A stretch of 64,000 nt of DNA, taken from Bovifimicola ammoniilytica. GTDB lineage: Bacteria; Bacillota; Clostridia; Lachnospirales; Lachnospiraceae. A program made the position numbers and the translations under genes. Below the pieces are notes generated by a model. That model searched no databases. It saw only the letters and a list, made by a program, of their open reading frames with translations, and had not been told where the DNA came from. The DNA lies in assembly GCF_025567085.1 (NCBI RefSeq), contig NZ_JAOQJN010000010.1, positions 27,855 through 91,854 on the forward strand, read 5' to 3'. Below are positions 35,254-45,642 of the stretch, one piece after another; the stretch's first letter is position 1, and each line of letters starts with the position of its first letter.

Positions 35254-37170
35254 GTGGTAAGTGTGTATATTTTAGAATATGAAGTATGTGCAATAATATT
35301 AACATGTATTATCCTTGCTGCCTGCATTATGGGAAGAATAAAACATGATTCACAGTTTAAAATCTACGTGAGTATGCTGGTATATCTTCTTGTTACATCA
35401 ATTACAGATTTGTTATCGGGATATTTTATAAATCATATTGAGAAATATAGTATATGGTATATATATATTTTAGAGTATATATATTTTATATTTAAGATGC
35501 TTATGATAGTAATGTATTGTTTATATAATCTCGAAAGTGCTGAAAGTTGCTACAGAAGAAATCGTAAGTTATGGGTAGTAATTACAATACCGGCTGTGTT
35601 TGGACTTGTGTTGTTAGCTATTAATACATTCACAAATGTTATTTTTAAAATTGATAAAGTGAATGGGTTTGTAAGAGGAAAACTAATTGGAGTCATATAT
35701 GCCATAAGCATATTTTACATTGTATTTGCCATATTTTATATTAGAAGATTTGATAAAATCATAGAAAAATACAAATTATATAATATAGAATTCTTTGCAA
35801 TAGTAACTATATTATCAGTAATTATACAGTGTGTTAATCCGAGATACCTTGTAGAAAGTTTTGGCGAGGCGATATGTTTCTTAGTGTTGTACTTTAATGT
35901 GCAGAAACCTGATGATCTGATAGACGGAAGAGTGGCCACATTTAATCGTAAAGCATTTATGGACCGGGCAAAAGTATTTATTACATCAAAGATTCCATTT
36001 AATGTAATTTCAGTAAGCATTGAGGATTATGAATATCTTGAGAAAATATTTGGTAAAGACTGCATGAGTGATTTTGAAATTGATTTAGCAGATTACCTTA
36101 ATTCTAAGACAAAAGATATGAAGATATATAGAGTGTCTGACTATATGTTTTACATTGTATCTAATGTAAATACATATGAGCAAATGAAGGACTTAACAGA
36201 AGAAATACTTAAAGACTGTGACAGAGTATGGATGGTTGGAGATCTGGAGATACCTGTAATAATGGACATTTGCCTTATCCGTTATCCTGAGGATGTATCA
36301 GAATTAGAAGAACTATTTACCTGTACTAATTATTTTGCTAAGGAAGATCATGGCAAGGAAAACAGAGTAATAATTGCAGGAGATAATGAATATTATAATG
36401 GAAGAAGAAAAAGCAAGGTTAAATTAGCAATACATAAAGCCATTAAGAATAAATCATTTGAGGTATATTTTCAGCCTATTTATTCAACGAAGGATAAGAA
36501 GATTAATTCAGCAGAGGCATTAGTAAGACTTAATGATGAGGAATTAGGATTTATTTCACCGGAAGAATTTATACCGATTGCAGAGGAAGATGGTTCAATT
36601 ATAAGAATTGATGATTTCGTATTAGATGAAGTATGTAGATTCGCAAGAACCAATGAATTATATAAAAAGGGCATAGAATATATAGAAGTAAATGTGTCTG
36701 TTATTGAATGTATGAAACACGATATGGCTAAAAGGGTTTCTGATAAGATTGAAAAATATGGACTCCATCCGGGACAGATTAATTTAGAGATAACAGAGAC
36801 AGCCACAGTTAATTCACCTCAGATGTTAGATATTAATATGAGAAAATTAGTTGAAGGTGGTGTACAGTTCTCGTTAGACGATTATGGTACAGGATACTCA
36901 AATATTAATTATCTGATAAATCTTCCATTTCATCTTATCAAAATGGATAAGACTATAGTATGGTCATCATTTAAAAATGATAAAGCAGGAATTGCACTAG
37001 ATAGTAGTGTAAAAATGATTAGAAAGTTAGGGTTCCATATTGTGGCAGAAGGGATTGAAACAGCTGAACAGGCTGCAAAATTAGAGTCTATTGGTTGTGA
37101 ATATCTGCAAGGATATTATTATTCAAAACCATTATCACAGAAGAATTTTTTAAACTTTTTAGATGATTAG
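35254..37170 (+). CDS. Cyclic-di-GMP phosphodiesterase: membrane sensor, degenerate GGDEF, EAL
   Basis: 638 aa. Six or seven membrane helices cover residues 1-215, a GGDEF-like domain without the GGDEF motif follows (about 225-370), then a complete EAL domain (about 385-635). The EAL catalytic set is intact: SAEALVRL, VNVS, LEITET, SLDDYGTGYS, IKMDK, VAEGIE and LQGYYYSKP, so it should cleave c-di-GMP. GTG 35254 is the first start; GTG 35263 is possible. A terminator follows. Confidence 0.93.
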   Translation: MVSVYILEYEVCAIILTCIILAACIMGRIKHDSQFKIYVSMLVYLLVTSITDLLSGYFINHIEKYSIWYIYILEYIYFIFKMLMIVMYCLYNLESAESCYRRNRKLWVVITIPAVFGLVLLAINTFTNVIFKIDKVNGFVRGKLIGVIYAISIFYIVFAIFYIRRFDKIIEKYKLYNIEFFAIVTILSVIIQCVNPRYLVESFGEAICFLVLYFNVQKPDDLIDGRVATFNRKAFMDRAKVFITSKIPFNVISVSIEDYEYLEKIFGKDCMSDFEIDLADYLNSKTKDMKIYRVSDYMFYIVSNVNTYEQMKDLTEEILKDCDRVWMVGDLEIPVIMDICLIRYPEDVSELEELFTCTNYFAKEDHGKENRVIIAGDNEYYNGRRKSKVKLAIHKAIKNKSFEVYFQPIYSTKDKKINSAEALVRLNDEELGFISPEEFIPIAEEDGSIIRIDDFVLDEVCRFARTNELYKKGIEYIEVNVSVIECMKHDMAKRVSDKIEKYGLHPGQINLEITETATVNSPQMLDINMRKLVEGGVQFSLDDYGTGYSNINYLINLPFHLIKMDKTIVWSSFKNDKAGIALDSSVKMIRKLGFHIVAEGIETAEQAAKLESIGCEYLQGYYYSKPLSQKNFLNFLDD

Positions 37171-37189
37171 TAAGGCCAAGAAGTCCGTC

Positions 37190-37250
37190 TATGACACATG
37201 CTCTCATATTTCCTTAATCGGGTGTGTGTCATATATTTTATTTTTTGTTA
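37190..37250 (+). terminator. Terminator after the EAL gene
   Basis: TATGACACA and TGTGTCATA arms (37190-37198, 37225-37233) followed by a T-rich tract. Confidence 0.75.
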
Positions 37251-37392
37251 TAAGGGTTAAAAAGTCTTTTCTAGGATAATGGTTATAATAAAAATAGATA
37301 TAGATATTTTCAGCCGAATTTTGTATAATATAAAGAAGCGTGTGTAATCGTTTTTTATATTACCGCAAAATAACAATTCAGGAGGAAAGAAA

Positions 37393-38736
37393 ATGAAGGA
37401 ACTTGGCATTCAGTCAGAAAATCCGTCAGATGGAGCAATCTATGATATCAAACAGTTAGGTATTTCTAAGACATTATTATTGGGTATCCAGCATACATTT
37501 GCAATGTTTGGTGCAACAGTATTAGTTCCAATACTGACAGGATTATCAATTTCAACAACATTATTAATGGCAGGACTTGGAACTTTATTGTTTCATTTAA
37601 TAACAAAGGGAAAAGTACCTGCATTTTTAGGTTCTTCTTTTGCATTTCTAGGAGGATATTCAGCCGTTAAGGCAATGGACTTTGGCGAGGGAGTTAATGC
37701 ATTACCATATGCCTGTGGTGGTGTATTTATAGCCGGACTTGTATATGTAGTGGTAGCCGCATTGGTTAAAGTATTTGGAGCGAAAAAAGTAATGAAATTT
37801 TTCCCACCTGTTGTAACAGGACCAATTATTATAGCCATAGGTCTTATACTTGCACCATCAGCTATAAATAACTGTAAAACAGACTGGCTTCTTGCAATTA
37901 TAGCAATAGCCATTGTTATCGTATGTAACATATGGGGTAAAGGAATGGTTAAGATTATTCCAATTATGCTTGGAGTAGTTGGAACATATGTAATAGCAAT
38001 TATTCTTGCTAAATATGGACATGGAACAATTGATTATGCAACAATCAGGAATGCTGCATGGGTTGGACTTCCATTAAAAACAAGTGAATTTATGAAATTT
38101 GATGTAAGTGCAATTGTAGCAGTTGTACCAATTTCATTGGCAACAATGATGGAACATATCGGTGATATATCAGCAATCGGAGCAACCACAGGTAAGAATT
38201 ATATTGCTGATCCGGGACTTCACAGAACGCTTTTAGGTGATGGTCTTGCAACAAGTTTATCAGCAGCATTTGGTGGCCCTGCGAATACAACATATGGAGA
38301 AAATACAGGTGTACTTGCATTAACCAAAGTGTATGATCCGGTTGTTATGAGAATTGCAGCACTTTTTGCAGTTATGTTATCATTCTCACCAAAATTTGCA
38401 GCTGTAATTCAGGTTATTCCATCAGCAATTATTGGTGGTGTGTCATTAATCTTATATGGAATGATTTCCTCAATTGGTGTAAGAAACGTAGTAGAAAATG
38501 CCGTAGATTTTACAAAGAGCAGAAATCTTATTATTGCAGCGGTAATATTAGTAACATCTCTTGGCATAGAATATCAGTCAGTAAGTAATGCAGCAGGTGA
38601 ATCAGTTATTGCCTCAGGTATTACATTCAATGTAGCCGGTGTAGCAATTACATTATCAGGACTTGCAATTGCCGCAATAGCGGGAATATTATTGAATGCA
38701 ATTCTTCCAGGAAAAGATTACGAATTTAAAGAATAG
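37393..38736 (+). CDS. uraA: Uracil-xanthine permease (UraA/PyrP, NCS2 family)
   Basis: 447 aa with about 14 membrane segments. Takes up uracil with protons. Family signatures: LGIQHTFAMFGATVLVP near the N-terminus, SFAFLGGY, MMEHIGDISAIGATTGKNY with the substrate-binding Glu, and GDGLATSLSAAFGGPANTTYGENTG. GGAGGAAAG precedes the ATG; an upstream TATAAT lies at 37324. Followed 24 bp later by upp, giving a uracil salvage operon. No PyrR-type attenuator was recognised in the 140-bp leader. Confidence 0.95.
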   Translation: MKELGIQSENPSDGAIYDIKQLGISKTLLLGIQHTFAMFGATVLVPILTGLSISTTLLMAGLGTLLFHLITKGKVPAFLGSSFAFLGGYSAVKAMDFGEGVNALPYACGGVFIAGLVYVVVAALVKVFGAKKVMKFFPPVVTGPIIIAIGLILAPSAINNCKTDWLLAIIAIAIVIVCNIWGKGMVKIIPIMLGVVGTYVIAIILAKYGHGTIDYATIRNAAWVGLPLKTSEFMKFDVSAIVAVVPISLATMMEHIGDISAIGATTGKNYIADPGLHRTLLGDGLATSLSAAFGGPANTTYGENTGVLALTKVYDPVVMRIAALFAVMLSFSPKFAAVIQVIPSAIIGGVSLILYGMISSIGVRNVVENAVDFTKSRNLIIAAVILVTSLGIEYQSVSNAAGESVIASGITFNVAGVAITLSGLAIAAIAGILLNAILPGKDYEFKE

Positions 38737-38760
38737 AAAATATAGAAGCGAGGTAAAGGT

Positions 38761-39402
38761 ATGTACAAAAACTATGAGAATGTAACTATTTTAGACCACC
38801 CATTAATTAAGCATAAGATTTCAATGCTTAGGGATAAGAATACAGGAACTAACGAATTCAGAACTATAATAGAAGAAATCGCTATGCTTATGGGATATGA
38901 AGCACTTAGAGATCTTCCAACAGAAGATGTAGAGATTGAAACTCCTATTGAAAAGTGTACGACACCAATGATAGCAGGACGAAAACTTGCAGTTGTACCT
39001 ATTCTTAGAGCTGGTCTTGGTATGGTGGGTGGAATACTTGCACTTACACCAAGTGCAAAAGTAGGTCATATTGGTTTATGCAGAAATGAAGAAACTCATG
39101 AGCCGGAGGAATATTATTGTAAGCTTCCAACTCCAATTGAAGAGAGAGTAATCGTTGTAACAGATCCTATGCTTGCAACAGGTGGTTCAGCAGTTGCCGC
39201 AGTTAATTTCATAAAACAGCATGGCGGAAAGAAGATAAAGTTTATGTCAATAATTGCCGCACCAGAGGGAATTGACAGATTAATGACAGCACATCCTGAT
39301 ATCCAGTTATATGTAGGTCAGTTAGACAGATGTTTAAATGAAGATGCTTATATTTGTCCTGGACTTGGTGATGCAGGCGACAGAATATTTGGTACAAAAT
39401 AA
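38761..39402 (+). CDS. upp: Uracil phosphoribosyltransferase
   Basis: 213 aa, the usual length. Makes UMP from uracil and PRPP. The PRPP loop is VIVVTDPMLATGGSA and the uracil-binding C-terminus CPGLGDAGDRIFGTK is intact; VPILRAGLGM is also diagnostic. ATG with GAGGTAAAGG upstream. Works with the permease directly before it. Confidence 0.98.
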   Translation: MYKNYENVTILDHPLIKHKISMLRDKNTGTNEFRTIIEEIAMLMGYEALRDLPTEDVEIETPIEKCTTPMIAGRKLAVVPILRAGLGMVGGILALTPSAKVGHIGLCRNEETHEPEEYYCKLPTPIEERVIVVTDPMLATGGSAVAAVNFIKQHGGKKIKFMSIIAAPEGIDRLMTAHPDIQLYVGQLDRCLNEDAYICPGLGDAGDRIFGTK

Positions 39403-39416
39403 TTTAGATAATTATG

Positions 39417-39455
39417 GGATTAAGGGAGCATATTACCTTAATTCCATTTTTAGGT
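39417..39455 (+). terminator. Terminator after upp
   Basis: GGATTAAGG and CCTTAATTCC arms with one bulge, followed by TTTTTAGG; 15 bp after the stop of upp. Confidence 0.65.
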
Positions 39456-39492
39456 TAAAAAAATATATTAAACGAATCAAAGGAGAAAAAGA

Positions 39493-42400
39493 ATGTATTG
39501 GAAGCTGGCAATAGTTTTTGGAATATTTCTGATAATTGATATACTAGGGCATATATTCCTGAGAATAAGACGAAAAGCATTTGAATGGATATTAATGTCA
39601 ACAATTATTATATTAACCATCGGTTCAGTGACGATGGGTATTTTGAATACAGTTAGGAAAGATAAGTCGGATGCTTCAGATTTATTTGTGGCATATAATT
39701 ATCTTATAGATGGAAATATATCAAGTGCGGAGGTAAAACTTGCTACAGTTGGTGGCGAGTATGGCGTTAAAGCAGAGGTTTTAGGCGTTATATCATCATT
39801 AATAGAGCAGGATTATATACAGGGATATTTTAAATCAGAAAGACTTTTAGAAAGTGGCGAACTTAAAGATATTGATAAGAAATATGTTAAAAAAGTTCAA
39901 CAAATTTGTAAGGAAGAAATAGGCCTGGTTGGAGAATCAGAAGAAAAATATACGGATTATAAGGATTATCTTGCTGATTTAGAGGATATACAGATACAAT
40001 ATACTGCTTCAGGCTCATATAATGTTAAAACTGAAAAGACTGAAGAAGCTATAGAAATAGCGAAGGATTATATGAATGAGATGAAATTCTCAGACAAACA
40101 GCTTCAGGATTATACACAGGACTATGAAATGGATAATAAATTGTATGGTCAGGATATTTCTGAAATTACTGAAAATGATTTGAAAGATATAGAGAGTGAA
40201 TATGGTAAAAGTGAGGATGTATTAAGACTTTATTGTAAATATTACATATATATAAAAGATTATGAGGCAGCTAAGAAAGCAGCTGACAAGCTTATTAATA
40301 AATATAGAAATGAAGAGAACTATGTTATATATACTGACGTTATTGCGCAGGAGGCATATTCTAAAGCACAGTTAAATACTGATAATGTAATGACAAGTGG
40401 TGACGGTATTAATAATTCACCAGATGACAGGTCAGATTATGCAATAGACAATGGTACTGGTAATGATATAGATAATAAATCTGTAGATTCTGAGGTTAGA
40501 AAATTAATAGAAAAGGCTGAGAGGAAATACGAGCAGGCGAAGAAATTAGAAGAATATAATGATAATATTACAGATGAAATTCAAGCACAGATAGATAAGC
40601 TGTTATCAGAAGCAAATGATTTGTATACAGAAGCAAATTATGTGGACGTAAAAAGGGCAATTAATTATATTCTTGCAAAAAGACCTAAGAATGGTGATGA
40701 AACAGGAATGTATAATCTGCAGCTTGCCAAACTGTATCTGATTATAGGAGACAGAGAGACTGCTAATAAATATTTATACGAGGTAATAGATAATAGTGTA
40801 GATATTTCAGATAATTCAGCCATAAAAGAGGCACTCGATGAAGTAGTTGAGCAATATAATAAGTTAACGACAGATGAATATAATTCAGAATTAAATGCTG
40901 TCGTTGATGCGTTGATTGATGCACAGACAAATGGAGTGGTTCCTTCTGATGAAAGCACAATTAATGGCTCATTTAATTCATATGTTACTAACACACTCAA
41001 ATATGATAAATTGAATATTCATATAAGCAGAATTGATAAATCTGAATATCCAAAGATAAAAGCATATGTGAATATCAATGGTGATAAAGAGGGTAAAAAT
41101 GAGTTAGCATCAGATTTTAAAGAAAACGATTTTACATTAATAGATACTTTATATGAAATAGATAATTTTAAAATATTAAGCGATAAATCAAGCAGTAAAG
41201 TAAGCATTGCGATAGTGATGGATAAGAGTGGAAGCATGTTAGGTTCACCAATAGATAATGCTAAGATGGCTGCCGTTGAAGCAGTAAATTATATGGAAAA
41301 AGAAAATGAAAAGATTTCAATAATAGCATATGCTGATGGTGCTGAAAATGTGCAGAAACTTACAGATTCACATGAAAGACTTAAACGTGCAATTAACAGC
41401 ATAGAAAGTGACGGAGGAACTAATATTGCCGGTGGACTTAATGCCGGAATTGATGAAATAAAAGATGAAACAGGAAGCAGAGCTATAATACTTATGTCTG
41501 ATGGTCAGGACGGAAATACGGCTGCCATGCCGGAAGCGATACAGAACGCAGTCGATGAAGGGATAGCTGTATATACAGTAGCATTTGGTGATGCTGATGA
41601 GGAATATATGAAAGACATTGCTGATAAGACAGGTGGTAAATTCATTAAAGCATCAAGTTCGTCAGAATTATCGGACATTTATCTGACATTACAGAAATAC
41701 ATAGTGAATAATTACTGTATAGAATATACGGTAGAGAAAAATGTGGAAACAGATCCAAGAAATCTTATGGTATCAATTGATGAATACAGTACATCTGATA
41801 ACAAAGATTATTATATTAAGGAAGAAAACAAACCATCTGATGAAGGTAACAAAGATTCAATTGAGAAAATCGATGAAAATACATTGGGAATATCGTCAAT
41901 TACTCCAGGTACAACCTGTATAAAAGATGTAACAAATGGCATAAGTGTTACGATTACAGGTGGTGGTTTTGAAGAGGGAATGAATATTTCCGTAGGTAAA
42001 ATTCCGCTTACGGATATCAAAGTGGAAAGTAAGACTACATTAACAGCCACATTAAAGGGTACAATTGAACCGGGAAGATATGATATCCAGATTAAGACAT
42101 CAGATGGAAGATTAATTATTGCTAATAAAATGTTTAGCGTATTCAAATCAGGTACAACCAAGTCCATAAGATTAGGTGGAAGTACCATTACTGCTGATGC
42201 AATCGGACAAATTTCAGATAACAAATTATTAGCAAGTGGAAATGTTATGCTAAATGGTTTTGTACATAGTGCAGGCGATATGGAGATAACCGTAAATGGA
42301 ATGGATAAAGACATTGACTTAAATGCAAATTCATCTGTATATGTAGGCGAAAGCGGTACATTAAGCGGCAATTCCAAACTATATGTAAGTTATAAACAGA

Positions 42401-43728
42401 TGTCAGAAGCAAACGGACAGAACTTCACAACACTTGTTATGGGTGGTAAGGACTATGTTATTCAAAAACACAGATATTCTATAGATGTAGATTCTTCTTC
42501 GGCAGGTTTTGATAATAATATTTGTGACTTTGATTTATCAATTCCACTGATAATGGATGTCGATGTTGCAGAAGTTAATCTGTATTCAAACCGTCTGCAG
42601 ATAGATGTTAAGAGCATAAGATTAGATGAGATAGTTAAAGACGTTAATAAATCATTGAAGCATAAAAAAGGTGCAAATGAACCGGAACCAACACCTGTTT
42701 CAAGAACAGATGCCAATAAATTTGACATAAAAGATGCCGGAGACATTGGAGTTTCCATTGCATTAACACCTGATGGAATAGAATTTGGTGGCGAAGCCGA
42801 AGTAAATGTGAATGACGCATTACAATTTGGAACATTTGGAATAAAGTCCATAAAAGTTAAATTAAACTCCCTTGATGCAGATAATGAATACTGGAGTATC
42901 GGTGGAGAAATTGATTTTAGCAGACTTATACCTGGTTTTGGAGGAACAGGCATAGAGGGACTTGAGGGTTCATTGTCATCATATTACTGGTTACCTGATA
43001 AAGTAAGTATAGATGCTTCATTGAATCCCGGAATACCGATATATAAGATTATTGAAATCAATAAAGTCGGTGGCTCCCTTCAGGGAATGAGTACAGGATT
43101 ATTAAAGCTGTATGAAAGTATTGTATCACCTGAGACATACAATATTATCGGTACAGATATAAAGTCAGATGCTTATGATTATCAGGACGTAGTATTGGCA
43201 GCTAAATTAGGTGCTGAAGCTAATATATTTAATACCATAGATGTAAGTAATAATAAGCTATTAAAGAAATTCAAGGACTGGGGCGAAATAGGTAACATTG
43301 ATGGCAAAATAGAGATTAATTTCTCAGAGCCGGAATTCGTAATCGGTGCAGATATGTCATTGCTTGGTTCTGAAAAAGCATCGGCTGAGGCTAAGATTAA
43401 TAAAAGTGGACTAGACATTTCAGCAAATGTTAAGTTAAATATTTCAGGTTTTGGAATGGAAATATCAGGTGGTGCTGATGCAGACTTAGGTGGAAATCTG
43501 TCAGGTGCATATATGAAGGCCGGAGTAAATGGTAAACTTGATTGCGCACCACTTAGTATTCATGCAAATGGTAATGCATCATTTAAAGTTGAATTTGAAT
43601 GGGATTTCAAATATGCAGCAGTTACAGTTAATTACAAAGATGGCAGTGTGAACAAAGAGGGAACACTCTGGTATGATGCAGATGGTGGCCCATTTATCTG
43701 GAATAAAATTGGTACATCATCAAATTAA
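39493..43728 (+). CDS. Giant membrane-anchored vWA-domain surface protein
   Basis: 1411 aa. Two membrane helices at residues 4-22 and 32-50, then a helical, TPR-like region to about 520. A von Willebrand A domain spans about 560-740 with an intact MIDAS: MDKSGSM, GGTNI and LMSDGQDG. An IPT/TIG-like beta domain lies at about 799-885, and about 500 residues of repetitive beta-rich, Gly/Asp/Asn-rich sequence close the protein, without a sortase motif. Its role is probably metal-dependent adhesion or surface scaffolding. First of four same-strand genes; the next starts 33 bp later. Confidence 0.85.
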   Translation: MYWKLAIVFGIFLIIDILGHIFLRIRRKAFEWILMSTIIILTIGSVTMGILNTVRKDKSDASDLFVAYNYLIDGNISSAEVKLATVGGEYGVKAEVLGVISSLIEQDYIQGYFKSERLLESGELKDIDKKYVKKVQQICKEEIGLVGESEEKYTDYKDYLADLEDIQIQYTASGSYNVKTEKTEEAIEIAKDYMNEMKFSDKQLQDYTQDYEMDNKLYGQDISEITENDLKDIESEYGKSEDVLRLYCKYYIYIKDYEAAKKAADKLINKYRNEENYVIYTDVIAQEAYSKAQLNTDNVMTSGDGINNSPDDRSDYAIDNGTGNDIDNKSVDSEVRKLIEKAERKYEQAKKLEEYNDNITDEIQAQIDKLLSEANDLYTEANYVDVKRAINYILAKRPKNGDETGMYNLQLAKLYLIIGDRETANKYLYEVIDNSVDISDNSAIKEALDEVVEQYNKLTTDEYNSELNAVVDALIDAQTNGVVPSDESTINGSFNSYVTNTLKYDKLNIHISRIDKSEYPKIKAYVNINGDKEGKNELASDFKENDFTLIDTLYEIDNFKILSDKSSSKVSIAIVMDKSGSMLGSPIDNAKMAAVEAVNYMEKENEKISIIAYADGAENVQKLTDSHERLKRAINSIESDGGTNIAGGLNAGIDEIKDETGSRAIILMSDGQDGNTAAMPEAIQNAVDEGIAVYTVAFGDADEEYMKDIADKTGGKFIKASSSSELSDIYLTLQKYIVNNYCIEYTVEKNVETDPRNLMVSIDEYSTSDNKDYYIKEENKPSDEGNKDSIEKIDENTLGISSITPGTTCIKDVTNGISVTITGGGFEEGMNISVGKIPLTDIKVESKTTLTATLKGTIEPGRYDIQIKTSDGRLIIANKMFSVFKSGTTKSIRLGGSTITADAIGQISDNKLLASGNVMLNGFVHSAGDMEITVNGMDKDIDLNANSSVYVGESGTLSGNSKLYVSYKQMSEANGQNFTTLVMGGKDYVIQKHRYSIDVDSSSAGFDNNICDFDLSIPLIMDVDVAEVNLYSNRLQIDVKSIRLDEIVKDVNKSLKHKKGANEPEPTPVSRTDANKFDIKDAGDIGVSIALTPDGIEFGGEAEVNVNDALQFGTFGIKSIKVKLNSLDADNEYWSIGGEIDFSRLIPGFGGTGIEGLEGSLSSYYWLPDKVSIDASLNPGIPIYKIIEINKVGGSLQGMSTGLLKLYESIVSPETYNIIGTDIKSDAYDYQDVVLAAKLGAEANIFNTIDVSNNKLLKKFKDWGEIGNIDGKIEINFSEPEFVIGADMSLLGSEKASAEAKINKSGLDISANVKLNISGFGMEISGGADADLGGNLSGAYMKAGVNGKLDCAPLSIHANGNASFKVEFEWDFKYAAVTVNYKDGSVNKEGTLWYDADGGPFIWNKIGTSSN

Positions 43729-43729
43729 T

Positions 43730-43750
43730 GTAAACGTCTGCGGAATGGAG
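43730..43750 (+). repeat. 3' fragment of the type A structured repeat, supplying an SD
   Basis: 21 bp identical to 31515-31535, including ACGTCTGC and GGAATGGAG, directly before the ATG of the next gene. The upstream stems and the partner of ACGTCTGC are absent, so only the ribosome-site end remains. Confidence 0.75.
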
Positions 43751-43761
43751 AAAAGTATATT

Positions 43762-45261
43762 ATGAAGAGAATAGTTAAAGTGGCAATTGTTTCTATGTTA
43801 TTTACGATTTTACTTTACGTTAATGCATTTGCAGAGACGAAAGAAGTAAAATTAAATGTAGATAAGGATTATACTAATGCGATATTTTATATAACATGGG
43901 ATAATGTAGAAGAAAAAGGCTCAGTTGAATTAATTTCGCCTGACGGTAAAGTCTACAGTAAAGAAAAGACATCGGATAATGTCTACGAGGCAAATGGCGA
44001 AGCCATAGTAAATGTCGGACAGCCTGCTAAGGGCGAATGGACAATTAAAGTCAGCGGAGATAACTTAGGTGTAGTTAAGGTGGAAGCAGGACAACTCCCT
44101 AATTCTATGGTTATTAATTCATTTAGTGTCGAGGCAAAAGATGATAAATACATAGCTAAGTATTCTATAAGTGATTGTCCTGAACAGGTACAGATAGAAG
44201 TATTTGCTGATACAGATAACGAGGGTTTTGACGGAGAAAAGGTATACTCAGGAACTGGTGGGCCAAGTGGTGAAGCCGAATTATCATTTGGCAATCTTAA
44301 GCCTTGTGAATATCATTTTTATATACGTGTGTCTAAAGATGGTGTATTTAAAAGGGCATATACAGACTCAGTAATAAGTATCAGCCGTAAGGACAGCCAG
44401 AAGAAAGTTAAAGATGTTAAAGGTGGAAAATATAATGATGGTTATTATATAAGCTGGACAAATGAGAATGAAAATGACAGAAAAACAGTCTATGTCTGGG
44501 ATAAAGATATGAACCTTATATCTGAAGTGGAAACCGAAGCAGGCGATACATTATATTATGGAGATTTTAAAGACAGTGATGAAAAGGTATATTTAGCCGT
44601 AGTAGATGGTAATGACTGTAATTATGATAAAATCGAAGTAAATAGGGATACAACCGTAGATGCAAATGTGGTGTATGATGTCGAAGAAAATGCTACAAAT
44701 CACAAGTTTATTATAGCCGATGTAACTATAAACGGCAAAGCTGTAATTGATGCATGGTTAAATGATGAGCTTATGCTTGAGGGAGAAACTGAATCAGGTA
44801 AATATAGAATTAATATGAGTGATGGAGACAATGTAGTTGTATTCAGAATAACAGATGAGAAGAACAATGTAATTACATTTACTAAAAATATCTATGTAGA
44901 TACAGTTCCACCGGCACTTTCAATAGCCGATGATATAGATAACAGCATTACATCTAAAGATTATATTTACATAAGCGGATATTCTGAAGAGGGTGCAGTG
45001 CTTACTCTCAATGGAAGAGAAATTGAGATGGAAAAAGGCTATTTTAATGAAAAGGTCAGACTTAAACTTGGTAAAAATGCCATAAAGCTTGTGGCAATTG
45101 ATGTCGCAGGTAATGAGTCTCAATATAGTGCAACAGTCACACATGAGATGAGTAAAAGCAACAGAAGAAAATTGTATATAATTACAGGCGTACTAATTAT
45201 ACTTGTTGTGGTATATATGATTGTATTTATTAAAGGAATAAAAAGACGCAGGAAAAAGTAA
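43762..45261 (+). CDS. Secreted beta-domain protein with C-terminal membrane anchor
   Basis: 499 aa. Signal peptide (residues 1-25, cleavage near AFA-ET), several beta-sandwich domains, the last (about 375-465) an Ig-like fold with DTVPPALSIADDID and the LVAIDVAGNES motif common in bacterial Ig domains, then a helix (about 470-492) and a basic tail, RRRKK. Type I topology on the outer membrane face. ATG 43762 uses the GGAATGGAG site. It probably acts with the vWA protein encoded before it. Confidence 0.8.
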   Translation: MKRIVKVAIVSMLFTILLYVNAFAETKEVKLNVDKDYTNAIFYITWDNVEEKGSVELISPDGKVYSKEKTSDNVYEANGEAIVNVGQPAKGEWTIKVSGDNLGVVKVEAGQLPNSMVINSFSVEAKDDKYIAKYSISDCPEQVQIEVFADTDNEGFDGEKVYSGTGGPSGEAELSFGNLKPCEYHFYIRVSKDGVFKRAYTDSVISISRKDSQKKVKDVKGGKYNDGYYISWTNENENDRKTVYVWDKDMNLISEVETEAGDTLYYGDFKDSDEKVYLAVVDGNDCNYDKIEVNRDTTVDANVVYDVEENATNHKFIIADVTINGKAVIDAWLNDELMLEGETESGKYRINMSDGDNVVVFRITDEKNNVITFTKNIYVDTVPPALSIADDIDNSITSKDYIYISGYSEEGAVLTLNGREIEMEKGYFNEKVRLKLGKNAIKLVAIDVAGNESQYSATVTHEMSKSNRRKLYIITGVLIILVVVYMIVFIKGIKRRRKK

Positions 45262-45354
45262 ATTGGAAATGTATTAAATTAAAATGAAAGGAATTGCGAT
45301 AGACAATATGTATGAAAATATATATGGTTAAGAAGCAGTATAAAGGTAATAAAA

Positions 45355-45642
45355 ATGGTAATTATAATGCTGATAATCAGCCTGCTTGGAACACTTGCAG
45401 CAATAGGATGCACTTCGTATGCAGTATATATTACATCTCAGGTATCCGGAGAAAAGTTACTTACATTGAATAGTGAATTAGGATACCGTTATGCAACTAC
45501 ATATAGAGATTGGCAGGTCTATGCAGCTATTTCAGTTATTGCAGCAGTAGTATTATGGATTATATTCATATTTATATTAGTAAAAAGGCATAAGAAAAGA
45601 AGAAAGAAACAGACGGAGGCGGTAAATAATGAAGGAAATTAA
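45355..45642 (+). CDS. 95-aa protein with two membrane helices
   Basis: ATG 45355 has AAAGGT upstream. Helices at about residues 4-28 and 55-78, a polar loop between, and a basic tail KRHKKRRKK. No family recognised. Its stop overlaps the start of the next gene, so the two are translated together; third gene of the surface operon. Confidence 0.65.
   Translation: MVIIMLIISLLGTLAAIGCTSYAVYITSQVSGEKLLTLNSELGYRYATTYRDWQVYAAISVIAAVVLWIIFIFILVKRHKKRRKKQTEAVNNEGN

Noticed and set aside
37251..37392. Purine or PyrR-type riboswitch before uraA
   Set aside because: Could not find the conserved core or a terminator/antiterminator pair in the leader.
37593..37931. 112-aa minus-strand frame in uraA
   Set aside because: Antisense shadow of a well-conserved permease.
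41811..42953. Long minus-strand frames (188 and 163 aa) within the vWA gene
   Set aside because: Antisense to a clear domain-bearing gene, no ribosome sites, Ser/Pro/Leu-rich shadow composition.
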